The position numbers were made by a program, and so were the translations under genes. Under the pieces are notes generated by a model that ran no database searches, was not told the origin of the DNA, and was given only the letters and a program-made list of their open reading frames with translations. This document shows, piece after piece, positions 46,499 to 58,992 of a stretch of DNA of 64,000 bases (its first letter is position 1; each line of letters begins with the position of its first letter). Source of the stretch: Streptomyces sp. SID12501 (GTDB taxonomy: Bacteria; Actinomycetota; Actinomycetes; Streptomycetales; Streptomycetaceae); assembly GCF_010550245.1 (NCBI RefSeq), contig NZ_JAAGLU010000010.1:124001-188000 (forward strand). Reading direction: 5' to 3'.

Positions 46499-47877
46499 GG
46501 GTGGGCTGTCTCCAAGTGGGTGAGGGAGTGGGTCAGTTGGGCGAGGGTGTCGAAGCCGGTGCCGTTGAAGTCCGCGACAGAGGTGGCGAGCCGGTTCTTC
46601 AGGGGGCTGGTCCAGCGCTCGGGGAGGGCGCCGGGGGAGCCCGCGAGGAGGGCGGCGATACTTCCGGCGGTCGCGCCGTTGGAGTCCGTGTCCCAGCCTC
46701 CGGACACGGCACGGCAGATGGAGCCGGTGAAGTCGCCGTCGGCGTGAGTGAGGGAGGCGGCGATCAGAGCGGTGTTGGGGATGGCGTGGACCCAGTGGTA
46801 GGTGGCCGCGTGGGTCGAGTGGAGTTCGTCGACGACGGTGGTGAAGTCCCGGTGCGCTTCGGCCAGTTGGATGCCGTGGCGGATCGCCTTGGCCAGGCGG
46901 GAGCGTGGGGGGACGACTGTCAGGCCGGTGCGCAGACAGGCGTGGATGTCGTGGGTGCCGGTGGCGGCCTCGGCGATGGTGGCCGCCGTGAACATCGCCG
47001 CGTAGACGCCGTTGGCGGTGTGGGTGAGGGCGGCGTCGCGGTACGCCTGCTCGGCGGCGGTGGCCGGGGCGCCGGGGTTGGTCCAGCCGTGGACGTCGGC
47101 GCGGATCAGGGCGCCGATCCATTCGCGGAACGGGTTGCGGTGACGGGCGGTGAGCGGGGGTTCGAGGCCGCAGAGAAGGTTTCGGTAGGCGATACGTTCG
47201 GCCGTGAAGGTGCGGCCCGCGGGGAGTTCGTCCAGCCAGAGTTGCGCCACGTCGGTGGTGGTGAAGCGAGGGCCGTGGCGTTGGAGCAGGAGGAGGTTGA
47301 GGAGGGGGTAGTTGAGGTCGTCGTCCTCGGGCATGCCGTCGATGTTCTCGGCGAGGGAGTTCGCTGCCGAGCGGCGGTTCCAGGGGTATGCCGTCGTCAG
47401 TTCCTCGGGGACTCCTCTGGCGGTGAACCAGGTGTTCAGGGGCCAGTTGCCGGTGGACCGGGCGAGTTGGCGGATGGCGGTGAGGGGAAGTTTCTCCACC
47501 GGTTTGCCCAGGAGGCAGCCGGCGGCCCTGCCCAGCCAGGCGGCTTCCATGCGGAGGGGGGTGGGCGCGGGCTGTGCGGGCGGGACGGGCCGCGCGGGCC
47601 AGTCGGGGCACAGCGCCCGGATCCGGGCCAGGTCCGTCGGCTCGTCGTCCGCCAACCTGCTTGGCAGGTCCGCCAGTTCGTCCAGGAGGTCTTCGGCCAG
47701 CAGGCGCAGGTAGCGGGAGACCGGACCGGGAGACGCGCCCGCACGTGATGGCGCCTCCGGTCCGCCCGCCGCTCGCCAGCGGGCGGCGATTCTGGCGGGC
47801 TCGCGGCCGTCCTGGGTCGCCTGGCGCAGTTCGTGGCCGATCAGGTCCTCCGGCTGGACCCAGGTCAGTCGGAGCAT
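46495..47877 (-). CDS. ADP-ribosylglycohydrolase family protein, with N-terminal extension
   Basis: 460 residues. The DraG/ARH fold starts only after about 108 residues of extra N-terminal sequence: RMEAAWLGRAAGCLLGKPVEK. Metal-binding regions appear as DGMPEDDDLNYPLL (Asp-rich, first motif) and SGGWDTDSNGATAGSIAALLAG (second motif, DTDS). HTANGVYAAMFTAATIAEA lies between. ATG 47877 has AGGAG at 7 nt and overlaps the previous gene by 13 nt; the stop overlaps rbsK. Family enzymes hydrolyse N- or O-glycosidic bonds to ADP-ribose; the substrate here is unknown. Confidence 0.87.
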   Translation of the reverse strand: MLRLTWVQPEDLIGHELRQATQDGREPARIAARWRAAGGPEAPSRAGASPGPVSRYLRLLAEDLLDELADLPSRLADDEPTDLARIRALCPDWPARPVPPAQPAPTPLRMEAAWLGRAAGCLLGKPVEKLPLTAIRQLARSTGNWPLNTWFTARGVPEELTTAYPWNRRSAANSLAENIDGMPEDDDLNYPLLNLLLLQRHGPRFTTTDVAQLWLDELPAGRTFTAERIAYRNLLCGLEPPLTARHRNPFREWIGALIRADVHGWTNPGAPATAAEQAYRDAALTHTANGVYAAMFTAATIAEAATGTHDIHACLRTGLTVVPPRSRLAKAIRHGIQLAEAHRDFTTVVDELHSTHAATYHWVHAIPNTALIAASLTHADGDFTGSICRAVSGGWDTDSNGATAGSIAALLAGSPGALPERWTSPLKNRLATSVADFNGTGFDTLAQLTHSLTHLETAHP

Positions 47878-49052
47878 CCCGCGCTCCTGAGCCGGGCGAA
47901 CGCCCTTTCGTGGGAACGGCGTTGGTGGACGTCCCGTTCGAAGATCTCCCGGGTCACCTCGGTCAGTGTCCGGGCGGGTTCCCACAGGTCCAGGCGGCTC
48001 GCCTCGGCGACCGTCTTCGACCAGTCGGTCGGTACTTCGGAGCCCAGCGCGCCGGCGAGCGCTCCGGCCATCGTGGCGATCGAGTCGCAGTCGCGGCCGT
48101 AGTTCACCGAACCCAGCACCGCATGGCGGAAGTTGCCGCCCGACACCACCAACATGCCGAGCGCCACCGGGAGTTCCTCGATCGCGTGGAGACGGGAGGG
48201 CCGACGGGCGCCCAGTGACGGGCTGCGGTAGTCCGGGCCGACCGTGTCGTACGGAGTCACCGCTTCCCGCAGTGGCCGCAGCGCCGACTCGAAGTCCGTG
48301 TATCCGGAGGCCACTTCACACACCGCCTCGATCGCCGCCCGGGTGCCGTCCTTCGCCAGGGAGAGGCACGTTCCGATCACCGAGTCGGGGGTCGCGTCCG
48401 GGGCGCACGCCGCTGCCACCGCCGCCGCGAAGACCGCCGCCGCCTCCCTGCCGTACGAGGACTGGTGGGCGCCCGCGAGTTCGAGGGCCTCGGCGTACGC
48501 GCCCGCCGGGTTGGCCGCGTTGACCAGGCCGACCGGGGCCATGTACATCGCCGCACCGCAGTTGACGATGTTGCCCACGCCTGCCTCGCGGGGGTCGATG
48601 TGGCCGTAGTGGATCCGGGCCACCAGCCATTTCTCCGCGAGGAAGATGCGCTGGAGGGGGAGTGCCTCGGCCTCCAGTTCCGGGATCCAGCGCGGGTTCG
48701 TCATCAGGTCCGGGACCAGGTGGTCGGCGACCGCGTACGCGTCCAGGTGGTCGCGGACCTGGGCGTACACCCGTACCAGCGCATGGGTCATCAAGGTGTC
48801 GTCGGTGACGTGGCCGTCGCCCTTGTGGTACGGCGCGATCGGGCGGGCGGTGCGCCAGGCGTCGCCGTTCCAGGGGCCGACGATGCCGTGGACGCGGCCC
48901 GCGTGGCGTTCGAGGATCTGCTCGGGGGTGTAGCCCTCGACGGGCCCGCCGAGGGCGTCGCCGACTGCCGCGCCGACCAGGGCGCCGGTGATCCTCTCGT
49001 CCAGACCCGCCAGTTGGGCGTCTTCCTGGCTTTCTTCTGTTTTGGGTGCCAT
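47865..49052 (-). CDS. ADP-ribosylglycohydrolase family protein
   Basis: 395 residues. Canonical motifs: RITGALVGAAVGDALGGPVEG at the N-terminus, GHVTDDTLMTHAL (TDDT metal ligands), GNIVNCGAAMYMAPVGLVNAA in the middle, and NYGRDCDSIATMAGALAGALG (D-x-D-S). All expected metal-binding residues seem present, so it is probably active. ATG 49052 is 8 nt after the preceding stop. AGGAGG lies 12 nt upstream, a long spacing; ATG 49064 is too close to it. Confidence 0.9.
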   Translation of the reverse strand: MAPKTEESQEDAQLAGLDERITGALVGAAVGDALGGPVEGYTPEQILERHAGRVHGIVGPWNGDAWRTARPIAPYHKGDGHVTDDTLMTHALVRVYAQVRDHLDAYAVADHLVPDLMTNPRWIPELEAEALPLQRIFLAEKWLVARIHYGHIDPREAGVGNIVNCGAAMYMAPVGLVNAANPAGAYAEALELAGAHQSSYGREAAAVFAAAVAAACAPDATPDSVIGTCLSLAKDGTRAAIEAVCEVASGYTDFESALRPLREAVTPYDTVGPDYRSPSLGARRPSRLHAIEELPVALGMLVVSGGNFRHAVLGSVNYGRDCDSIATMAGALAGALGSEVPTDWSKTVAEASRLDLWEPARTLTEVTREIFERDVHQRRSHERAFARLRSAGCSD

Positions 49053-49060
49053 GTGGCGAA

Positions 49061-50188
49061 TCATCCTCCTGGGGCGGCTCGTTGTGTGGCTTCCAGCAGT
49101 TCGGCGAGTTCCACGAGGTCGGTACCGGTAAGCCTGGGAAGGGCGCAGCCGGAGAGGGTGCGACAGGCGTCCCGCCAGGCTGCCGGGATCGCGGCGCCGC
49201 CGCCCAGCGCGCCGGTGAGGGCGCCCGCGAGTGCGGGGGCCGAGTCCGCGACCCGCGACAGACAGGCGGCGGCCGGCACCGCTTCGGCGATCCGACCGTG
49301 CGCCGCCGTGGCCAGCGCGAGGGCTACCGGGACCGTTTCGGCGGCGGCGATGCCGTAGCTGTAGACGTGGTCGACGATCTGGTGTTCCAGGAGCGGGACC
49401 AGGGCGAACGCGCCGTCTGCGCTGTCTGCGTCCCGTGCGAGCTTCAGCGCGTGGCGGGTGTTCCGGCCGATCTCCGTGAACTCGGGCAGTTCCGCCAGCG
49501 CCGCGTTCACGCAGGCGTCCACCTCCTCGCCGACCAGCGCCAGGGAGAGCGCCGCCGCCATCGCGCGGGCGCCGTGCACACCGTCGCCGTCCTGGGTGTA
49601 GCGGGCGTCGAACTCGGCCAGCTCGGCGGCGAGTCGGGGGTCGCCCGGGTGGGCCACCGCCAGCACACAGGCCCGTACGCAGGCCGCGTCGTCGAAGTAG
49701 TGCGGGTTGTCGTGGCCGGTGGCGGGCGGCCGTAGACCGGCGGCGAGGTTGCCGAGACCGGCCCGTACGGAGATACGGGCGCGCAGCGGAAGCACCGCCG
49801 ACTCGACCTCGGGGGCGCGTTCCGCCGCGGCTGCGACCTCGCTGGCGACCGCGTTCCAGGACAGGTCGATGGCGGCACGCGCCCGGCGTTCCCGGCTCAG
49901 GTCGCCCAGCACACTGTCGTCCCCGGCCCGCAGCAGGGCCTCGGCCGCGAACGCCGCCCACTCCGCGTCGTCCGAAGGGCCGAGCCGGAGCGGTTCCGGG
50001 GGCTGGTTGAGGGCGATCGGCACGGGGAGGGTGGTCGTCGCGTTCTGCTCGGCGAAGGTGTCCAGCTCGCGGGTGAGGCGGCGGGTCCACTCGGGCATCC
50101 GGGCGGCCCGGTGCCTGGCGGCGGGCCAGCCGGCGGCGTCGCCTGCGGCCAGGCCCAGCAGCAGGCCCTCGATGCGGCGCGGGTTCAC
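49061..50188 (-). CDS. ADP-ribosylglycohydrolase-like protein with degenerate second metal motif
   Basis: 375 residues. RRIEGLLLGLAAGDAAGWPAA and GPSDDAEWAAFAAEALL match the first motifs, and YTQDGDGVHGARAMAAALSLA the central one. The C-terminal motif that normally reads GRDxDS/T is here LSRVADSAPALAGALTGALG, lacking the first Asp and the Gly-Arg-Asp context. Loss of this ligand suggests weak or no hydrolase activity, perhaps a binding or partner subunit (inference). GTG 50188 overlaps the upstream gene by 4 nt. Confidence 0.82.
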   Translation of the reverse strand: MNPRRIEGLLLGLAAGDAAGWPAARHRAARMPEWTRRLTRELDTFAEQNATTTLPVPIALNQPPEPLRLGPSDDAEWAAFAAEALLRAGDDSVLGDLSRERRARAAIDLSWNAVASEVAAAAERAPEVESAVLPLRARISVRAGLGNLAAGLRPPATGHDNPHYFDDAACVRACVLAVAHPGDPRLAAELAEFDARYTQDGDGVHGARAMAAALSLALVGEEVDACVNAALAELPEFTEIGRNTRHALKLARDADSADGAFALVPLLEHQIVDHVYSYGIAAAETVPVALALATAAHGRIAEAVPAAACLSRVADSAPALAGALTGALGGGAAIPAAWRDACRTLSGCALPRLTGTDLVELAELLEATQRAAPGG

Positions 50189-51324
50189 GGTCGTACCTCC
50201 GTCGCGGGCGGGGTGTCGCGGTCCGAGGCGAGGACGTACGCCGCCCGGTCCGGTCGTACGGGATCAGGGCCGCGTACGGGGTCCGGAACCGGATTCCGTA
50301 CGACCGGCTTCGCGCCCCACTTGCCGCCCTCGCCCGGTGTCAGGAGTTCCGCGACGTCGAGGATGTGGTGGCCCGCCATGGAGGGGAGGCAGCTGCCGCG
50401 GGCCGGGCCGATCGCCTCCGCCCACTCGGGCGGGATCGCCGAGGCGCCGCGGGTCGCGCCTGCCAGGGCGCCCGCCACCGCCGCCGTCGTGTCCGCGTCG
50501 CGGCCCATGTTGACGGCTGTCAGCACCGACTCCGCGAAGTCGCCGTCGGCCACCGCGTACGCGCCGAAGGCGAGGGCGACCGCCTCGGGGGCCAGGTCGG
50601 TCCAGGGGTAGCCGCCGATCACCACCGCTGAGCGGACCGCGCGTTCGCCCCGGTGGGCGACCGCCACCGCGCGGCGCAGGGAGCGTGCCGTCCAGGAGTC
50701 GTCGGGGATCACCGCCAGGGCGGAGGCCACCACGGCGATGGTCGGCGCGCCCGCCATCGCCGCCGCCACGCCCGCCGCCACCGCCTGGCCGCCGTAGATG
50801 CCCTCGCCGTCGTGGCTCACCGAGCCGTCGATCGCCACCAGCCGGGCCGCCTCGGCCGGACGGCCCGCCGCGAAGACGCCGAACGGCGCCGCCCGCATGG
50901 CGAGACCGTCGCTCCAGGCGTGCCGGTGCTGGGCCGAGATGGGGGCGGCCAGACCCCGGCGCAGATTCTCCAGGGTGCCTCGTTCGCTGAAACCGGCGCC
51001 TCGGAAGGGACCCTCGTCGAGGTCGGCGATCCAGTGGTGCCAGGCCGCCTCCACATGGGCCGGGGTGAGGGCGGAGCCGTGCCGGGCGAGGAGGAGGCCC
51101 GAGAAGATCGCGTACTCCGTGTCGTCCGTGCCGGCGGGGTTTTCGGCCACATATCCGGTGATGCGGCCCCAGCGGGCGCGGATCTCCGAGGGCTTCATGT
51201 TCTCGGCGGGGGCGCCGAGCGCGTCCCCCACGGCCAGACCGAGCAGGGCGCCGCGTGCTCTGTCGCGGAGCAGGGCGGCGTCCTGGTGCGCCGGGACCGG
51301 GGGAATGCAGGCGATCGATGCCAT
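50185..51324 (-). CDS. ADP-ribosylglycohydrolase family protein, first gene of the operon
   Basis: 379 residues. RARGALLGLAVGDALGAPAEN, AGTDDTEYAIFSGLLLA (TDDT), SHDGEGIYGGQAVAAGVAAAM and VNMGRDADTTAAVAGALAGA are all intact, the complete set of DraG/ARH metal ligands. The C-terminal 45 residues are Pro/Asp/Arg-rich. ATG 51324 has GGAGGAGAGG upstream, part of a palindrome. It is most like classical Mg-dependent ADP-ribosyl hydrolases of the four paralogues. Confidence 0.9.
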   Translation of the reverse strand: MASIACIPPVPAHQDAALLRDRARGALLGLAVGDALGAPAENMKPSEIRARWGRITGYVAENPAGTDDTEYAIFSGLLLARHGSALTPAHVEAAWHHWIADLDEGPFRGAGFSERGTLENLRRGLAAPISAQHRHAWSDGLAMRAAPFGVFAAGRPAEAARLVAIDGSVSHDGEGIYGGQAVAAGVAAAMAGAPTIAVVASALAVIPDDSWTARSLRRAVAVAHRGERAVRSAVVIGGYPWTDLAPEAVALAFGAYAVADGDFAESVLTAVNMGRDADTTAAVAGALAGATRGASAIPPEWAEAIGPARGSCLPSMAGHHILDVAELLTPGEGGKWGAKPVVRNPVPDPVRGPDPVRPDRAAYVLASDRDTPPATEVRP

Positions 51325-51335
51325 ACGCGGCCTCT

Positions 51336-51379
51336 CCTCCGGAGGGTTCCGGGGGGCTCCCTCGCGGGGAGCGGAACCC
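51336..51379 (-). promoter_or_regulatory. Leader hairpin and Shine-Dalgarno palindrome of the ADP-ribosylglycohydrolase operon
   Basis: On the minus strand GGGTTCCG (51372-51379) pairs with CGGAACCC (51344-51351), with an inner GCTCCCC/GGGAGC pairing. Directly after it CCTCCGGAGG (51336-51345) is a perfect palindrome containing the SD. The hairpin and the palindrome share bases, so alternative foldings could hide or free the ribosome site. Confidence 0.4.
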
Positions 51380-51579
51380 TTTGCGGAACTGTCCCACCGG
51401 AGGGGTTCAGGTGCGCCTCAGGCGCCCCAGCATCACCCGGTCGACATTTGTGCGAGTACACCTACGGATGAGCGATCACGGTGAACGCGCAGGTGAGGGC
51501 AGCCTCTCCTTGCTGGCGGGAAGGGAATTCGAGGCGTATTTTTAGCGTTGTCGAGAACTGGAATGAGTCTAAATTCAGT

Positions 51580-51629
51580 TTCGGAGTCGAGTGTCCGGGT
51601 CGGGCGTCCGAGTCGAGTTCGGAGTCGAG
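51580..51629. repeat. Direct repeats TTCGGAGTCGAG upstream of the VIT1 gene
   Basis: TTCGGAGTCGAG at 51580-51591 and 51618-51629, with the related TCCGAGTCGAG at 51607-51617. They lie in the 5' leader or promoter, close to the ribosome site. Could be operator sites; no DtxR/IdeR-like iron box is visible. Confidence 0.4.
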
Positions 51630-51646
51630 CGAGTGTGGGGGACGGC

Positions 51647-52378
51647 ATGGCCATCATCGAGACCGAGGCGGCGCTGCAGGAGGCGCACCGCGACAACCAC
51701 ACCCACCGGGATGTCACCGGCGGCTGGTTGCGGCCGGCCGTCTTCGGGGCGATGGACGGGCTCGTCTCCAACCTCGCCCTGATGACCGGTGTGGCGGGCG
51801 GGGCCGTCTCGCACCGGACCGTCGTCATCACCGGGCTGGCCGGTCTTGCCGCCGGCGCCTTCTCCATGGCTGCCGGCGAGTACACCTCCGTCGCTTCGCA
51901 GCGCGAGCTCGTCGAGGCCGAACTCGAAGTTGAGCGGCGGGAGTTGAGGAAGCACCCCAAGGACGAGGAGCGTGAGCTCGCCGCGCTCTACGAGTCCCGG
52001 GGCGTTGAGCCGAAGCTCGCCCGTGAAGTGGCCCGGCAACTCTCGCGCGACCCTGAGCAGGCGCTGGAGATACACGCCCGCGAGGAACTGGGCATCGACC
52101 CCGGCGACCTGCCCTCGCCCGCCGTCGCCGCGGTGTCGTCCTTCGGGGCGTTCGCGCTGGGCGCGCTGCTGCCCGTACTCCCGTATCTTCTGGGCGCCAC
52201 CGCCCTGTGGCCTGCCGTGCTGGTCGCGCTTGTCGGGCTCTTCGGATGTGGTGCGGTAGTGGCCCGGGTGACCGCCCGGAGCTGGTGGTTCAGCGGGTTG
52301 CGGCAGCTCGCGCTGGGTGGAGCGGCGGCCGGTGTGACGTACGCCCTGGGCAACCTGTTCGGTGCGGCCGTAGGATAG
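51647..52378 (+). CDS. VIT1/CCC1 family transporter
   Basis: 243 residues. The vacuolar iron/manganese transporter family pattern is clear: GWLRPAVFGAMDGLVSNLALMTG, AAGAFSMAAGEYTSVASQREL, a cytoplasmic helix-rich metal-binding domain (about 80-150, ERRELRKHPKDEERELAAL...), then three C-terminal helices. These carriers export or store Fe2+/Mn2+. ATG 51647 with GTGGGGGA 4-8 nt upstream. Confidence 0.9.
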   Translation: MAIIETEAALQEAHRDNHTHRDVTGGWLRPAVFGAMDGLVSNLALMTGVAGGAVSHRTVVITGLAGLAAGAFSMAAGEYTSVASQRELVEAELEVERRELRKHPKDEERELAALYESRGVEPKLAREVARQLSRDPEQALEIHAREELGIDPGDLPSPAVAAVSSFGAFALGALLPVLPYLLGATALWPAVLVALVGLFGCGAVVARVTARSWWFSGLRQLALGGAAAGVTYALGNLFGAAVG

Positions 52379-52388
52379 GTCATCGTGC

Positions 52389-52412
52389 ACTTATGCGATG
52401 GGCCGCATAAGT
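52389..52412. promoter_or_regulatory. Palindrome ACTTATGCG-N6-CGCATAAGT
   Basis: Perfect 9-bp arms with a 6-nt loop, 10 nt after the VIT1 gene stop and 330 nt upstream of gltB. It could be a weak terminator of the VIT1 transcript or an operator; the A/T-rich arms are unusual for this genome, which favours a protein site. Confidence 0.4.
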
Positions 52413-52653
52413 AGCCGTTACTCGCTGGTTTCGAACGCTTAACCACTGGGCATGAGCCGTACGCGCTGTGGGCAACGAAGCCTGCGGCGCACTCGCGGAG
52501 AGGGCGACGACGCTCTCCTTGCCATGGGTCGAGGGACATCGATCTGTCCGATTCGGCCCCCATTACTTCCACCGCAGCGCGGTCACCATGCCGCGCGCTG
52601 CGGTGTCCGCATGTTGGTACGCGGTATCCGGTTCCCGAGAATCGCCCCATCAT

Positions 52654-52669
52654 GTAACCTGCGTGAAAT
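52654..52669 (+). promoter_or_regulatory. Candidate GlnR box upstream of gltB
   Basis: GTAAC-N6-GAAAT fits the actinomycete GlnR a/b-site half (GTnAC-N6-GaAAC) with one deviation. After another 6 nt comes GTACA-N6-CCAAC, a weak second unit. It lies 74-89 nt upstream of the ATG. GlnR is the global nitrogen regulator, so control of glutamate synthase is plausible. Confidence 0.5.
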
Positions 52670-52742
52670 TTTGAAGTACAAGAGGGCCAACGTCGTCCCT
52701 CGGCTTAATGCATATGCCACAACAACGACGACGGGAGAGCCG

Positions 52743-57384
<4,642 letters not shown>

Positions 57385-57392
<8 letters not shown>

Positions 57393-58845
57393 TCCCAAGG
57401 GCTTTCTGACCCACGGCCGCGAGGTCGCCAAGTCCCGCCCGGTGGACGTCCGTCTCAAGGACTGGAACGAGGTCTACGTTCCCGGCTCCCTGCTCCCGAT
57501 CATCAGCAAGCAGGCCGGCCGCTGCATGGACTGCGGTATCCCGTTCTGTCACAACGGCTGTCCGCTGGGGAACCTGATCCCCGAGTGGAACGACTACGCC
57601 TACCGCGAGGACTGGACGTCGGCGTCCGAGCGGCTGCACGCCACCAACAACTTCCCGGAGTTCACCGGCCGCCTGTGCCCGGCTCCCTGTGAGTCGGCGT
57701 GCGTGCTGGGCATCAACCAGCCCGCGGTCACCATCAAGAACGTCGAGGTCTCGATCATCGACAAGGCCTGGGAGACCGGCGATGTCGCCGCCCAGGCCCC
57801 GGAGCGCCTCTCCGGCAAGACGGTCGCGGTCATCGGCTCGGGTCCCGCGGGTCTCGCGGCGGCCCAGCAGCTGACGCGGGCCGGTCACACGGTCGCGGTG
57901 TACGAGCGCGCGGACCGCATCGGCGGCCTCCTGCGCTACGGCATCCCCGAGTTCAAGATGGAGAAGCGGCACATCAACCGCCGTATCGAGCAGATGCGCG
58001 CGGAGGGCACCCGCTTCCGTACGGGCATCGAGATCGGCCGCGACCTCAAGGCGAAGGACCTGCGCAAGCGGTACGACGCCGTCGTGATCGCGGCGGGTGC
58101 GACGACGGCTCGTGACCTCCCGGTCCCCGGCCGCGAGCTCAAGGGCGTCTACCAGGCGATGGAGTACCTGCCCCTGGCGAACAAGGTGCAGGAGGGCGAC
58201 TTCGTGGCCCCGCCGGTCACCGCCGAGGGCAAGCACGTCGTGGTCATCGGCGGCGGCGACACGGGCGCGGACTGCGTGGGCACCGCCCACCGTCAGGGCG
58301 CGGCCTCCGTCACCCAACTGGAGATCATGCCCTGCCCGGGCGAGGACCGCAGCCCCGGGCAGCCCTGGCCGACCTTCCCGATGCTCTACAAGGTCACCTC
58401 GGCGCACGAGGAGGGCGGCGAGCGCGTCTACTCCGTCTCGACGACCCACTTCGAGGGCGACGAGCACGGCAACGTGCAGTGGCTGCACCTCAGCGAGGTC
58501 GAGTTCATCGACGGCAGGCTGACCCAGAAGCCGGGCACGGAGCGCAAGATCCCCGCCCAGCTGGTCACCCTCGCCATGGGCTTCACGGGCACCGACCAGG
58601 ACAACGGCCTCGTCTCGCAGTTCGGCCTGGACCTCGACGAGCGCGGCAACATCGCCCGCGACGCCGACTTCGCGACCAACGTCCCTGGCGTGTACGTCGC
58701 CGGTGACGCCGGCCGCGGCCAGTCGCTCATCGTGTGGGCCATCGCCGAGGGCCGCTCGGCGGCGCGCGGAGTCGACCGCTTCCTCACGGGCGCGAGCGAA
58801 CTCCCGGCCCCGATCCGCCCGACGGACCGTTCCCTGATGGTCTGA
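57385..58845 (+). CDS. gltD: Glutamate synthase small chain
   Basis: 486 residues. N-terminal 4Fe-4S cysteines: [17 protein letters not shown] and [15 protein letters not shown]-binding [13 protein letters not shown] (about 151-163), NADPH-binding [11 protein letters not shown] (about 289-299) and the C-terminal FAD motif [19 protein letters not shown]. Passes electrons from NADPH to GltB. ATG 57385 overlaps gltB by 8 nt, coupling equal expression. Confidence 0.97.
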
Positions 58846-58958
58846 CGGGGTACCCCCCAAAAGACGTCCCGTACAAAGGCGTACGGAACGAACAAACCAC
58901 GGCGCTCGCCACAGTCCCCGACCGGACACGGCGGGCGCCGCGGCGCGTTCGGGCCCTG

Positions 58959-58982
58959 GTCCGAGTCCGAGTCCGGGTCCGG
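58959..58982. repeat. Tandem hexamer GTCCGA/G x4
   Basis: Two GTCCGA then two GTCCGG units in the 147-nt gap between convergent gltD and the chitosanase gene. Simple-sequence repeat; no clear terminator is seen in this gap. Confidence 0.5.
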
Positions 58983-58992
58983 GCGGACATCA

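Larger units (their letters stand above)
51325..51646. other. Divergent region between the ADP-ribosylglycohydrolase operon and VIT1 gene
   Basis: 322 nt without a gene. It contains a leader hairpin of the minus-strand operon (51336-51379), an A/T-rich part (about 51530-51580, GTATTTTTAGCG...TCTAAATTCAG) likely holding promoters, and direct repeats near the VIT1 gene. Confidence 0.5.
52379..52742. other. Regulatory region upstream of gltB
   Basis: 364 nt with no gene. Contains a perfect palindrome (52389-52412), a GlnR-like box (52654-52669), and an A/T-rich stretch (52660-52720) that should hold the promoter or leader. The reading frame of gltB is open through part of it, but lacks family similarity. 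Confidence 0.5.

Noticed and set aside
52452..52742. N-terminal extension of gltB upstream of ATG 52743
   Set aside because: The extra 97 codons cover the promoter and GlnR-like box, show no family similarity, and a good Shine-Dalgarno precedes ATG 52743.
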